From: CAZVED01 sp964626205
GTDB lineage: Bacteria > Patescibacteriota > Patescibacteriia > SG8-24
Assembly (NCBI GenBank): GCA_964626205.1
Contig: CAZVED010000012.1
Location: 1 to 27,559 of the forward strand
Reading direction: 5' to 3'
Length of the DNA: 27,559 bases
This document shows positions 16,356 to 22,006 of the stretch, in pieces (positions within the stretch are counted from its first letter, which is position 1; every line of letters begins with the position of its first letter). A program made the translations under genes and the position numbers. The notes under the pieces were generated by a model. That model worked only from the letters and a program-made list of their open reading frames with translations. It was not told where the DNA came from and searched no databases.

Positions 16356-17894
16356 ATGGCTTCCTCACCATCCATCGAGCCCCTGCTCGCCAAGATCGCA
16401 CGGCAGCACCCCGACGCCGACCTCACCATGGTCCGGCTCGCTTTTGAGACCGCCAAAACCGCACACGAAGGCCAAAAGCGCGTCTCCGGCGTACCGTACA
16501 TCGAGCACCCGGTCGCGACGGCGGAAACCTTGGCCGACATGCACGCGCCAATCCCCATCATCATCGCAGGGCTCCTCCACGACGTACCGGAAGACACCTC
16601 CGTTACCGTAGACGATATCCGCCGCGACTTCGGCGACGACATCGCGAGCATGGTCGCGGGCATCACCAAGCTCGGCAAGATCAAGTACCGCGGCATCGAC
16701 CGCTACGTGGAGAACCTCCGCAAGATGTTCGTCGCGATGGCCTCCGACGTGCGCGTCGTGCTCATCAAGTTCGCCGACCGCCTACACAACCTCTCCACGC
16801 TCGCCGCGCTACCGCCGGACAAACGGCGTCGCGTTGCGCTCGAATCCCTCGAGATTTACGCTCCTATCGCCGGGCGTCTCGGCATGAACGAAATCAAGAG
16901 CCGCATCGAGGACGAAGCCTTCAAGCACGCGATGCCAAAGGAATACGAATGGGTCTCGGCGCTCGCCGAACGCACCGCGAAAGTGAAGCAAGGGTACATC
17001 GACGGTATCCGCGACATGCTCGAGCACGACCTCCGTGCCACAGGCGTGCCGTTCACGAGCATCAGCGGTCGCGTGAAGCACCTCTACAGCCTATATCGGA
17101 AGCTCCTCCGTCACGAACGTGACATCGTGCAGGTCAACGACCTCGTCGCCTTGCGCGTCATCGTGCCGACGGTCGGCGACTGCTATGCCGCGCTCGGCAT
17201 CATCCACCAGCGCTGGCGCCCGCTCCGTGACCGCATCAAGGACTACATCGCACTCCCCAAACCGAACGGCTACCGCTCGCTCCACACGACCGTGTTTTGC
17301 GAGAACGGCGAGATCGTGGAGTTCCAGATCCGCACGCAACAGATGCACGAAGAAGCCGAATACGGCATCGCTGCACACTGGAACTACGACGAGACCGGCA
17401 AGGGCAAGATGACGCCGCAGGTCCCCGAACAACAGCTCGCGTGGGTGAAGGAACTCGCCGAGAGCGAAAACGGGGCGGAGCATCCGGACTCGAAGGAGTA
17501 CCTCTCGAACCTGGAGACGCTCAAGTTCGACGTGTTCCAGGACCGCATCTTCGTCTTCACGCCGCAAGGCGACGTCATCGATCTTCCGGACGGCGCGACG
17601 CCCGTGGACTTTGCCTATTCCATCCATACGCAGATTGGCGACACCTGCGTCGGCGCGCGCGTCAACGACGAGATCGTGGCGCTCGACGACAAGCTCACCT
17701 CCGGCGACTGCTGCGAGATCATCGTAGACAAGAACCGCAAGGCGCCGAACCCGGACTGGCTCGACTTCGTGAAGACCGGGACCGCACGGTCGCACATCAA
17801 GATGTCCTCAAAGAACAAGCTGACGCGATGGATCTTCGACCTCGGGAAATCCGACAAGGATACGGAGGAACGCGGCGCGAAACGGAAAAAGTAG
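16356..17894 (+). CDS. RelA/SpoT homologue, (p)ppGpp synthetase/hydrolase without ACT domain
   Basis: A 512-residue stringent-response enzyme. Hydrolase (HD) domain: H37 (AHEGQK), H51 (YIEHPV), H75-D76 with E79-D80 (LLHDVPEDT) and D141 (FADRLHN). The set is complete, so hydrolysis is plausible. Synthetase domain: RVKHLYSLYRK (239-249), DLVALRVIV (262-270), KDYIALPKPNGYRSLHTTV (295-313) and EFQIRTQQMHEEAEYGIAAHW (from 322). A TGS domain spans about 391-458. The protein then ends after a short helical tail; the ACT/RRM regulatory domain of full-length (about 700+ residue) RelA/SpoT proteins is missing. Such short forms are expected to respond differently to starvation, which is inference. It stands as a single gene with its own terminator. 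Confidence 0.95.
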   Translation: MASSPSIEPLLAKIARQHPDADLTMVRLAFETAKTAHEGQKRVSGVPYIEHPVATAETLADMHAPIPIIIAGLLHDVPEDTSVTVDDIRRDFGDDIASMVAGITKLGKIKYRGIDRYVENLRKMFVAMASDVRVVLIKFADRLHNLSTLAALPPDKRRRVALESLEIYAPIAGRLGMNEIKSRIEDEAFKHAMPKEYEWVSALAERTAKVKQGYIDGIRDMLEHDLRATGVPFTSISGRVKHLYSLYRKLLRHERDIVQVNDLVALRVIVPTVGDCYAALGIIHQRWRPLRDRIKDYIALPKPNGYRSLHTTVFCENGEIVEFQIRTQQMHEEAEYGIAAHWNYDETGKGKMTPQVPEQQLAWVKELAESENGAEHPDSKEYLSNLETLKFDVFQDRIFVFTPQGDVIDLPDGATPVDFAYSIHTQIGDTCVGARVNDEIVALDDKLTSGDCCEIIVDKNRKAPNPDWLDFVKTGTARSHIKMSSKNKLTRWIFDLGKSDKDTEERGAKRKK

Positions 17895-17900
17895 GAACGA

Positions 17901-17929
17901 AAAGACGGCCTCGTAAGGCCGTCTTTTTT
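17901..17929. terminator. Bidirectional terminator between RelA/SpoT gene and parB
   Basis: 10-bp stem AAAGACGGCC/GGCCGTCTTT (17901-17910 and 17917-17926), loop TCGTAA, T-run on the plus strand and a shorter one on the minus strand. It serves two converging genes. Confidence 0.9.
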
Positions 17930-17932
17930 GCT

Positions 17933-18883
17933 TCAGTTGGCGAGACGCTCTACTAGGCCATCGCGTTCTTCGTCGGAGTAGAACGAAATGGCGATAGCGC
18001 CACGACCTCCGCGAGAGGTAATCTCCACTCGTGCACCGAGCGCGTCACGGAGTCGTTCTTCCATGGCAGCAAGCGCGGGATTGCGCGTGGTATCGCGACC
18101 CTTACGGCGGCGGACGCCTTCCTCGACATCGCGCGTCGTGAGGTGCTCGGTCATAAGCTTCCGGAAGAACGCGATGCGGCTTTGGTCATCCTTCAGGCTC
18201 AGGATGGCGCGCGCGGAACCGGCGGGGATGAGTCCTTGTGCGAGCGCGTCACGGATTTCTTCGGGAAGCTCCAGGAGGCGAAGCGTGTTTGCGACCGTAG
18301 AGCGTGCCTTGCCGACCTTCTTCGCGACATCCTCCTGCGTAAGGCTGAACTCAGTGATGAGGCGGCGATAGCCGTCGGCTTCTTCGATAGGACTAAGGTC
18401 TTCGCGCTGGATATTCTCGATGAGCGCAAGGAGGAGTTTGTCCTGCACATCTGCCTCACGATACGTGACCGGTACCGACTGGAGACCGAGCATGCCGGCT
18501 GCACGGAAACGACGCTCGCCAGCGATGAGGTCGAACTTGCCGTCGGCGCGCTTAGCGACGGTAAGTGGCTGGATGATGCCATGTTCGCGAATAGACAGCG
18601 ACAGCTCTTCGAGCTCCTTGTGCTTGAACGTCTTGCGCGGCTGGTCCGGGTCTGGAACGATGAGGTGCAGCGGAAGCTCGTTGCTGATACCCTGCGGCGC
18701 CGATACCTCCTGCGCTGCTGGCGCCGGCGTGACCGCCGGAGCTTCAGCACGTGCCTCCCCCGCTCCGATGACGATTGCTGCACGGGAAACCGGAGCCTGC
18801 TGCTGCGGCTCCTGCTGCGGTTCGGATTTTTGCGGAATCAACGCACCGAGTCCGCGACCAAGTCCTGACAAACGTTTCGACAT
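17933..18883 (-). CDS. parB: Chromosome-partitioning protein ParB
   Basis: A 316-residue centromere-binding CTPase. N-terminus MSKRLSGLGRGLGALIPQ matches the ParA-stimulating tip of chromosomal ParB. A Gln/Ala/Pro linker follows (about 20-65). The CTP-binding region holds GERRFRAAG (122-130) and ENIQRED (156-162); the HTH is at 181-203 (LTQEDVAKKVGKARSTVAN); a C-terminal dimer domain closes the protein. The ATG at 18883 was chosen because it begins the conserved tip and sits 1 nt after the parA stop. A longer in-frame start would run into parA. I noticed no parS palindrome in the window, though the search was by eye. Confidence 0.97.
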   Translation of the reverse strand: MSKRLSGLGRGLGALIPQKSEPQQEPQQQAPVSRAAIVIGAGEARAEAPAVTPAPAAQEVSAPQGISNELPLHLIVPDPDQPRKTFKHKELEELSLSIREHGIIQPLTVAKRADGKFDLIAGERRFRAAGMLGLQSVPVTYREADVQDKLLLALIENIQREDLSPIEEADGYRRLITEFSLTQEDVAKKVGKARSTVANTLRLLELPEEIRDALAQGLIPAGSARAILSLKDDQSRIAFFRKLMTEHLTTRDVEEGVRRRKGRDTTRNPALAAMEERLRDALGARVEITSRGGRGAIAISFYSDEERDGLVERLAN

Positions 18884-18884
18884 A

Positions 18885-19655
18885 TTAGAAAGCGTGTTCA
18901 CATTCCATGACTTCCTTCGCGAGGCGTTCATACGCACGCGCGCCTTTGGACCATGGGTCGTAATGAGCGATTGGTTCTCCGTGGCTCGGCGCCTCGGCAA
19001 GACGGACGTTCCTTGGGATGACGGCACGGAAGATGCGGTTCGGGAAGAACTTGTAGAGCTCGTTCATGACGTCTACCGACAGCTTGGTGCGGCCGTCGTA
19101 CATGGTGAGCACCGCGCCGAGCACTTCGAGGCTCGGGCAAAGATGCTGCTTCACGAGATCGATGGTGTGCAGGAGCTGGCTCAGGCCCTCAAGCGCGTAG
19201 TACTCCGCCTGTACCGGGATGAGAACTTTGTCCGACGCAGTGAGCGCGTTGATGGTGAGGAGCCCCAAGGACGGCGGGCAGTCGATGATGACGTAGTCGT
19301 AGTCGTTACGGATGGCGAGAAGCTCGTCCGCCATGCGGAACTCGCGGCGCTCGAGCGGAACGAGCTCGATGGACGCTCCTGCGAGCGCAGGTGTTGCCGG
19401 AGCAACGGAAAGCCCTTCGATGCCGGTCGGGACGACAATGTCCTTGAAGCTTTTATCGCCGATGAGCACTTCGTACAGACCGTGCTCGATTGAGCGGTGG
19501 TCGATCCCGAATCCGGATGTCGCGTTGGCCTGCGGATCCATATCGACAAGCAGCACAAATTTGCCGTGCTTCGCGAGGTACGTCGCGAGGTTGACGGACG
19601 TGGTGGTCTTTCCTACTCCACCTTTCTGATTGACGACGGAGACGATATAAGCCAT
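18885..19655 (-). CDS. parA: Chromosome-partitioning ATPase ParA (Soj)
   Basis: A 256-residue deviant-Walker ATPase that moves ParB-bound origins over the nucleoid. Walker A is KGGVGKTT (11-18) with the signature Lys11; the Walker A' region is LLVDMDPQANAT, the Walker B region YVIIDCPPSLGLLT, and the C-terminal part includes the family's IPRNVRLAEAPSHGEP. The protein has no N-terminal HTH, as in chromosomal Soj-type proteins. It is first gene of parA-parB. A predicted promoter places the transcript start about 3 nt before the ATG, and no SD sits at the usual distance. Confidence 0.98.
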   Translation of the reverse strand: MAYIVSVVNQKGGVGKTTTSVNLATYLAKHGKFVLLVDMDPQANATSGFGIDHRSIEHGLYEVLIGDKSFKDIVVPTGIEGLSVAPATPALAGASIELVPLERREFRMADELLAIRNDYDYVIIDCPPSLGLLTINALTASDKVLIPVQAEYYALEGLSQLLHTIDLVKQHLCPSLEVLGAVLTMYDGRTKLSVDVMNELYKFFPNRIFRAVIPRNVRLAEAPSHGEPIAHYDPWSKGARAYERLAKEVMECEHAF

Positions 19656-19665
19656 ATCGACAGTC

Positions 19666-19695
19666 AGTATACCCCTCCCTCAGGCCTTTTGACAA
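19666..19695 (-). promoter_or_regulatory. Promoter of parA-parB
   Basis: TTGTCA (19695-19690), an 18-bp spacer and TATACT (19671-19666), each one base from consensus. The -10 lies 10 nt before the ATG, so the mRNA would be leaderless or nearly so. Its -35 overlaps the -35 of a plus-strand promoter. Confidence 0.65.
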
Positions 19696-19717
19696 TTGGC
19701 TTAAATGGGCCTAAAGT
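19689..19717 (+). promoter_or_regulatory. Divergent promoter reading toward hairpin element and tRNA-Leu
   Basis: Consensus TTGACA (19689-19694), a 17-bp spacer and TAAAGT (19712-19717). The predicted start near 19724 lies about 145 nt before tRNA-Leu and would transcribe the 80-nt hairpin. Confidence 0.55.
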
Positions 19718-19726
19718 GGCTTAGGT
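19698..19726. repeat. Three 10-bp phased repeats upstream of parA
   Basis: GGCTTAAAT (from 19698), GGCCTAAAG (from 19708) and GGCTTAGGT (from 19718) begin exactly 10 bp apart, one helical turn. They overlap the divergent promoters, so they could be an operator. Confidence 0.6.
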
Positions 19727-19750
19727 AACGGCTGGCACACATCCATGACG

Positions 19751-19830
19751 GCACGGGTCCTGCCGCCGGGTTTCTCCACTTCACCGCGCTTTGCGCGTCT
19801 TGTGGAGGCCTCTCCCGGCGTCACCCGTGC
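19751..19830 (+). ncRNA. 80-nt nested hairpin, candidate structured RNA
   Basis: Four nested perfect stems: GCACGGGT/ACCCGTGC (19751-19758 with 19823-19830), CGCCGGG/CCCGGCG (19764-19770 with 19814-19820), CTCCAC/GTGGAG (19774-19779 with 19802-19807) and CGCGC-TTT-GCGCG (19785-19797), 26 base pairs in all. It lies downstream of a consensus promoter and upstream of tRNA-Leu. It lacks the SRP RNA tetraloop motif and has no T-run. Strand is assigned from the promoter. I do not recognise the family. Confidence 0.55.
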
Positions 19831-19869
19831 TCTGCCAAGACGTGAACCAGCGCGCTTCGAAAAACGCCT

Positions 19870-19952
19870 GCCTCGGTGGCGGAACTGGCATACGCACACG
19901 ACTCAAAATCGTGCGGGAAACCATGAGGGTTCGACTCCCTCCCGAGGCACCA
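19870..19952 (+). tRNA. tRNA-Leu (anticodon CAA)
   Basis: 83-nt class II tRNA: acceptor GCCTCGG/CCGAGGC, anticodon stem CACGA/TCGTG with loop CTCAAAA (anticodon CAA), long variable arm, T arm GAGGG TTCGACT CCCTC, discriminator A and encoded CCA. Confidence 0.95.
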
Positions 19953-19988
19953 AAAAGACCCCACCCTTCACGAAGAGCGGGGTCTTTT
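19953..19988 (+). terminator. Rho-independent terminator after tRNA-Leu
   Basis: 10-bp stem AAAAGACCCC/GGGGTCTTTT (19953-19962 and 19979-19988), starting right after the CCA end, with a trailing T. Confidence 0.9.
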
Positions 19989-20003
19989 TACATGGAATAA
20001 AAA

Positions 20004-20030
20004 GGACCGCAGCATCATGTGCTACGGTCC
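20004..20030 (-). terminator. Terminator of the membrane-protein gene at 20043-20570
   Basis: Stem GGACCG/CGGTCC continued by AGCA/TGCT after one mismatch, 5-nt loop; on the minus strand TTTTTAT follows. Confidence 0.85.
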
Positions 20031-20042
20031 AAGCATCTGCGT

Positions 20043-20570
20043 TCAAAGAAGGTCTTCAGCCCAGTCGATAACAGGAGCAAGCACACCAAGATACAACGAC
20101 GTGAAGATGCCGACCATGAGACCGACCGATACCGTCATGTACCACCATGCTTTCGCGTCCGGAAGCTTCAAGTACCTCGCAACGAATGCGCCCACGAGCG
20201 GCGACAGCAGCATGGTCGCGGCAAGAATGAACCAGAATGCGCCGTACCTCTGCAGACGCGGCCAGAACGTCCCGCGCTCGAACTTCGCAGAGTCCGGCGT
20301 AACGACTTTGCGAATCCATGCAAGCGCGTCGCGGATGCGACCGTGCTTCGGGAGCCGCTTCGTCCAATCACCGTACTCACTCGGCAACAGGACGTGGAAG
20401 ACCAGTGCTGCCATGCCCATGCCAAGTCCGAAGAACAGCGGAAAGGCCCAGAAGCCGATGGACAGCGTGACCCAAACGACCAACCCTGATACGGCCCAAT
20501 TCACGAGCAGGATCAGGGCGCCAAAAACGCCGTATACGGCGCGTCGCAAACCATTGCTCAATTGCGCCAT
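20043..20570 (-). CDS. Small integral membrane protein of unknown function
   Basis: 175 residues, not recognised. It has four hydrophobic segments (about 11-37, 40-62, 109-132 and 142-165) with a charged, Arg/Lys-rich cytoplasmic-type loop between the second and third (about 65-108), and an acidic C-terminal tip. The start is ATG at 20570, chosen because GGAGG lies 6 nt upstream; a GTG directly before it is possible. This is one of the few genes in the window with a clear Shine-Dalgarno sequence. It is monocistronic, with its own terminator and a possible promoter. Coding is supported by the hydrophobic periodicity and the flanking signals, not by homology. Confidence 0.75.
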   Translation of the reverse strand: MAQLSNGLRRAVYGVFGALILLVNWAVSGLVVWVTLSIGFWAFPLFFGLGMGMAALVFHVLLPSEYGDWTKRLPKHGRIRDALAWIRKVVTPDSAKFERGTFWPRLQRYGAFWFILAATMLLSPLVGAFVARYLKLPDAKAWWYMTVSVGLMVGIFTSLYLGVLAPVIDWAEDLL

Positions 20571-20611
20571 CACCCACCTCCCAGTTGTGAACGACCCACC
20601 CTATCTGTCCT

Positions 20612-20640
20612 TTCATACCATATTTCAGGTAAAAAATCAA
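20612..20640 (-). promoter_or_regulatory. Possible promoter of the gene at 20043-20570
   Basis: TTGATT (20640-20635), a 17-bp spacer and TATGAA (20617-20612). Weak match. The -35 lies in the T-run of the preceding terminator. The leader would be about 35 nt and contain the SD. Confidence 0.35.
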
Positions 20641-20670
20641 GGGGTCACCCCTTTTGGAGGAGACCCCTTT
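20638..20670 (-). terminator. Terminator of the gene at 20687-21244
   Basis: GGGGTC/GACCCC arms (20662-20667 with 20641-20646) and a competing inner hairpin AAGGGG-TGA-CCCCTT. On the minus strand GATTTTTT follows. Confidence 0.75.
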
Positions 20671-20686
20671 TACCGGACGCGAGAGC

Positions 20687-21244
20687 TTACAGGATGACCT
20701 TCAGACAGACCGCCAGCATGACGCCCTGCAGCATGAGGCCATACCGCATCGGAATGTCGCGTTCCGTGAACTGCTTGATGTTGAACTTGAGATCTTTGAG
20801 CAGCTCATGCGCCTGGTCGTGCACCTTCTTGTTCGGAAGGAACCGTCCGAACCAGCAATGGTTCCGCATGTGCAGCGTATGGAAGGATTCGAGCTTCCGG
20901 TACCACCATCGCTGCTTCGGCTTAAGGATCTCGTAGAGACCGACGATAGCATCAGGGAGTAGGCCGGCCACGATACCGAGTGAGACGTTCAGCGGAGAGA
21001 AGAAGTCGCGCATGAGGAAGAACGCCGCGATGAGTGCGATGGTCGCGACCACGTCTGCCGAAAGATACAGGATTGCCCGCATCTTCCGCTCACCGGACTT
21101 GTACCCTTCGTACATCTGCGCGTCGCCATGCGGAATCATGTCGATGAAGAAGTGCGAAACGAAGCCGAGTGCGAACGCGGCAATGGGGCTTCCTACGGCA
21201 TTTCCTGCGAGCGCCCCGACGGACGCATGGACGGCTAAAAACAT
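20687..21244 (-). CDS. Membrane protein with His/Asp motifs, possibly YdjM-like metal-dependent hydrolase
   Basis: 185 residues with hydrophobic segments at about 5-35, 58-78, 84-104 and 165-185. His and Asp residues sit at membrane edges: H6 (VHASVGALAG), SHFFIDMIPHGD (30-41), LLPDAI (95-100) and FHTLHMRNH (121-129). The pattern resembles the YdjM/LexA-binding-associated group of putative membrane metal-dependent hydrolases, but this is a weak resemblance from motif shape only. ATG at 21244 was chosen because a promoter ends just upstream and the hydrophobic start begins there; a longer reading to 21298 has no such support. The predicted transcript starts about 2 nt before the ATG. Own terminator, so monocistronic. 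Confidence 0.75.
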   Translation of the reverse strand: MFLAVHASVGALAGNAVGSPIAAFALGFVSHFFIDMIPHGDAQMYEGYKSGERKMRAILYLSADVVATIALIAAFFLMRDFFSPLNVSLGIVAGLLPDAIVGLYEILKPKQRWWYRKLESFHTLHMRNHCWFGRFLPNKKVHDQAHELLKDLKFNIKQFTERDIPMRYGLMLQGVMLAVCLKVIL

Positions 21245-21253
21245 ATCGCGGGA

Positions 21254-21282
21254 AGTGTAGCAGGGCGACGACCTTAAGGCAA
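21254..21282 (-). promoter_or_regulatory. Promoter of the gene at 20687-21244
   Basis: TTGCCT (21282-21277), a 17-bp spacer and TACACT (21259-21254). The -10 lies 9 nt before the ATG, which implies a near-leaderless message. Confidence 0.55.
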
Positions 21283-21379
21283 AGGAACACCAGCCCATTT
21301 AAGGCGGGGCTTGAACTGCAGGCCTGTCTGTGTTAAGGTGAGGTCACTGTCGTGGATAAGTTGATTTTTCAGCTAGAAT

Positions 21380-21613
21380 ATGCGAAAAAAGAAACACAAC
21401 GCGGATGAGATCCGCTTCTGCCAATCCCGACTGCACAAGCAGCTCTACGAATTCTCCAACGGAGAACGCTCGTACTTGGTGAACGTGGAATGGGAGGGGG
21501 GTCACCCGGTCCGCATGGTCGTCTGCGAGAACTGCTACGGCCACAACATCGGTGCGCTTATCAAGGAAATCACCATTTCCAACCCGCGCGTCATGACGGC
21601 AACCCCGGCCTAA
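21380..21613 (+). CDS. Small hypothetical protein (77 residues)
   Basis: Not recognised. Basic N-terminus (MRKKKHN), a hydrophilic middle (RSYLVNVEWEGGHPVRMVV) and a CENC motif at 49-52, with one further Cys at residue 14, so a small metal site is conceivable but incomplete for a Cys4 zinc site. It stands alone on the plus strand with a strong terminator 18 bp after its stop, which supports a real gene. TAGAAT lies directly before the ATG; no matching -35 was found at the right distance, and no Shine-Dalgarno sequence is visible. Confidence 0.65.
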   Translation: MRKKKHNADEIRFCQSRLHKQLYEFSNGERSYLVNVEWEGGHPVRMVVCENCYGHNIGALIKEITISNPRVMTATPA

Positions 21614-21630
21614 TACGTGGGTGAGAGAGC

Positions 21631-21659
21631 AAAAAACAGGGCTTTTGACCCTGTTTTTT
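21631..21659. terminator. Terminator between the 77-residue gene and tRNA-Met
   Basis: 11-bp stem AAAAAACAGGG/CCCTGTTTTTT (21631-21641 and 21649-21659), loop CTTTTGA. T-runs on both strands, so it can end both the plus-strand gene and the minus-strand tRNA transcript. Confidence 0.92.
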
Positions 21660-21663
21660 CATG

Positions 21664-21740
21664 TGGTAGCGAGGGGCGGGATCGAACCGCCGACCTAGGG
21701 CTTATGAGTCCCTCGCTCTAACCAACTGAGCTACCTCGCC
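21664..21740 (-). tRNA. tRNA with anticodon CAT, probably elongator tRNA-Met
   Basis: 77-nt cloverleaf: acceptor GGCGAGG/CCTCGCT (first pair G-T), D arm GCTC/GAGC, anticodon loop CTCATAA, T arm GGCGG TTCGATC CCGCC, encoded CCA. The anticodon stem AGGGA/GCCCT has an A-G mismatch next to the loop. It is not the initiator, because the first pair is not the C-A mismatch. A tRNA-Ile with modified CAT cannot be excluded. Confidence 0.88.
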
Positions 21741-21751
21741 ACAATACGGAC

Positions 21752-21780
21752 AGAATAGCGCGGTTTTCATGGTTTGGCAA
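21752..21780 (-). promoter_or_regulatory. Promoter of the CAT tRNA
   Basis: TTGCCA (21780-21775), a 17-bp spacer and TATTCT (21757-21752). The predicted start is about 5 nt before the tRNA. Confidence 0.6.
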
Positions 21781-21782
21781 GA

Positions 21783-21840
21783 CCAAGGCGGGGCTGGGAT
21801 TCCTTGGGTCTCCGCCTTGGGTCCCCACTTTTGCGGGGAC
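21783..21840. repeat. Two adjacent hairpins containing a duplicated tRNA-fMet 3' fragment
   Basis: Inverted arms CCAAGGCGG (21783-21791) and CCGCCTTGG (21812-21820), directly followed by GTCCCC/GGGGAC (21821-21826 and 21835-21840). Within the first lies GCGGGGCTGGGATTC (21788-21802), a 15-bp exact copy of 21876-21890 in the initiator tRNA gene. Confidence 0.75.
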
Positions 21841-21871
21841 AAAAAAACCTGAGCACAGCTCAGGTTTTTTT
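21841..21871 (-). terminator. Terminator of initiator tRNA gene
   Basis: 14-bp perfect stem AAAAAAACCTGAGC/GCTCAGGTTTTTTT with a 3-nt loop, beginning at the last base of the tRNA CCA. T-run on the minus strand. Confidence 0.92.
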
Positions 21872-21945
21872 GGTTGCGGGGCTGGGATTCGAACCCAGGA
21901 TCTCGAGGTTATGGGCCTCGCGAGATGCCACTTCTCCACCCCGCG
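21871..21945 (-). tRNA. Initiator tRNA-fMet (anticodon CAT) with C33
   Basis: 75-nt cloverleaf with initiator hallmarks: C1-A72 mismatch (CGCGGGG/CCCCGCA), A11-T24 in the D stem (GAGA/TCTC), T arm CTGGG TTCGAAT CCCAG and encoded CCA. Two departures: the anticodon loop is CCCATAA, with C at position 33 in place of the near-universal U, and the anticodon stem CGAGG/CCTCG has only two of the three G-C pairs that mark bacterial initiators (29-41 is A-T). The D loop is two bases shorter than in E. coli. Confidence 0.95.
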
Positions 21946-21977
21946 CCATAGTGGCGCGAATGCGCATCGACCAAGGC

Positions 21978-22006
21978 ATCATAGGCCAGACAGGCAGCGC
22001 TGTCAA
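21978..22006 (-). promoter_or_regulatory. Strong promoter of initiator tRNA
   Basis: TTGACA (22006-22001), a 17-bp spacer and TATGAT (21983-21978). The best promoter match in the window. Its -35 overlaps the stop codon of the glycosyltransferase gene. Confidence 0.75.

Noticed and set aside
18885..19027. Longer ParB start inside parA
   Set aside because: The conserved ParA-stimulating tip starts at 18883, 1 nt after the parA stop; the extension is antiparallel-free shadow of parA in another frame.
19751..19830. SRP (4.5S) RNA as identity of the nested hairpin
   Set aside because: The conserved GGAAG-type tetraloop region and flanking internal-loop bases are not present on either strand.
19745..20071. 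108-residue plus-strand reading frame starting before tRNA-Leu
   Set aside because: Runs straight through the tRNA and its terminator, and covers the nested hairpin; composition is not protein-like.
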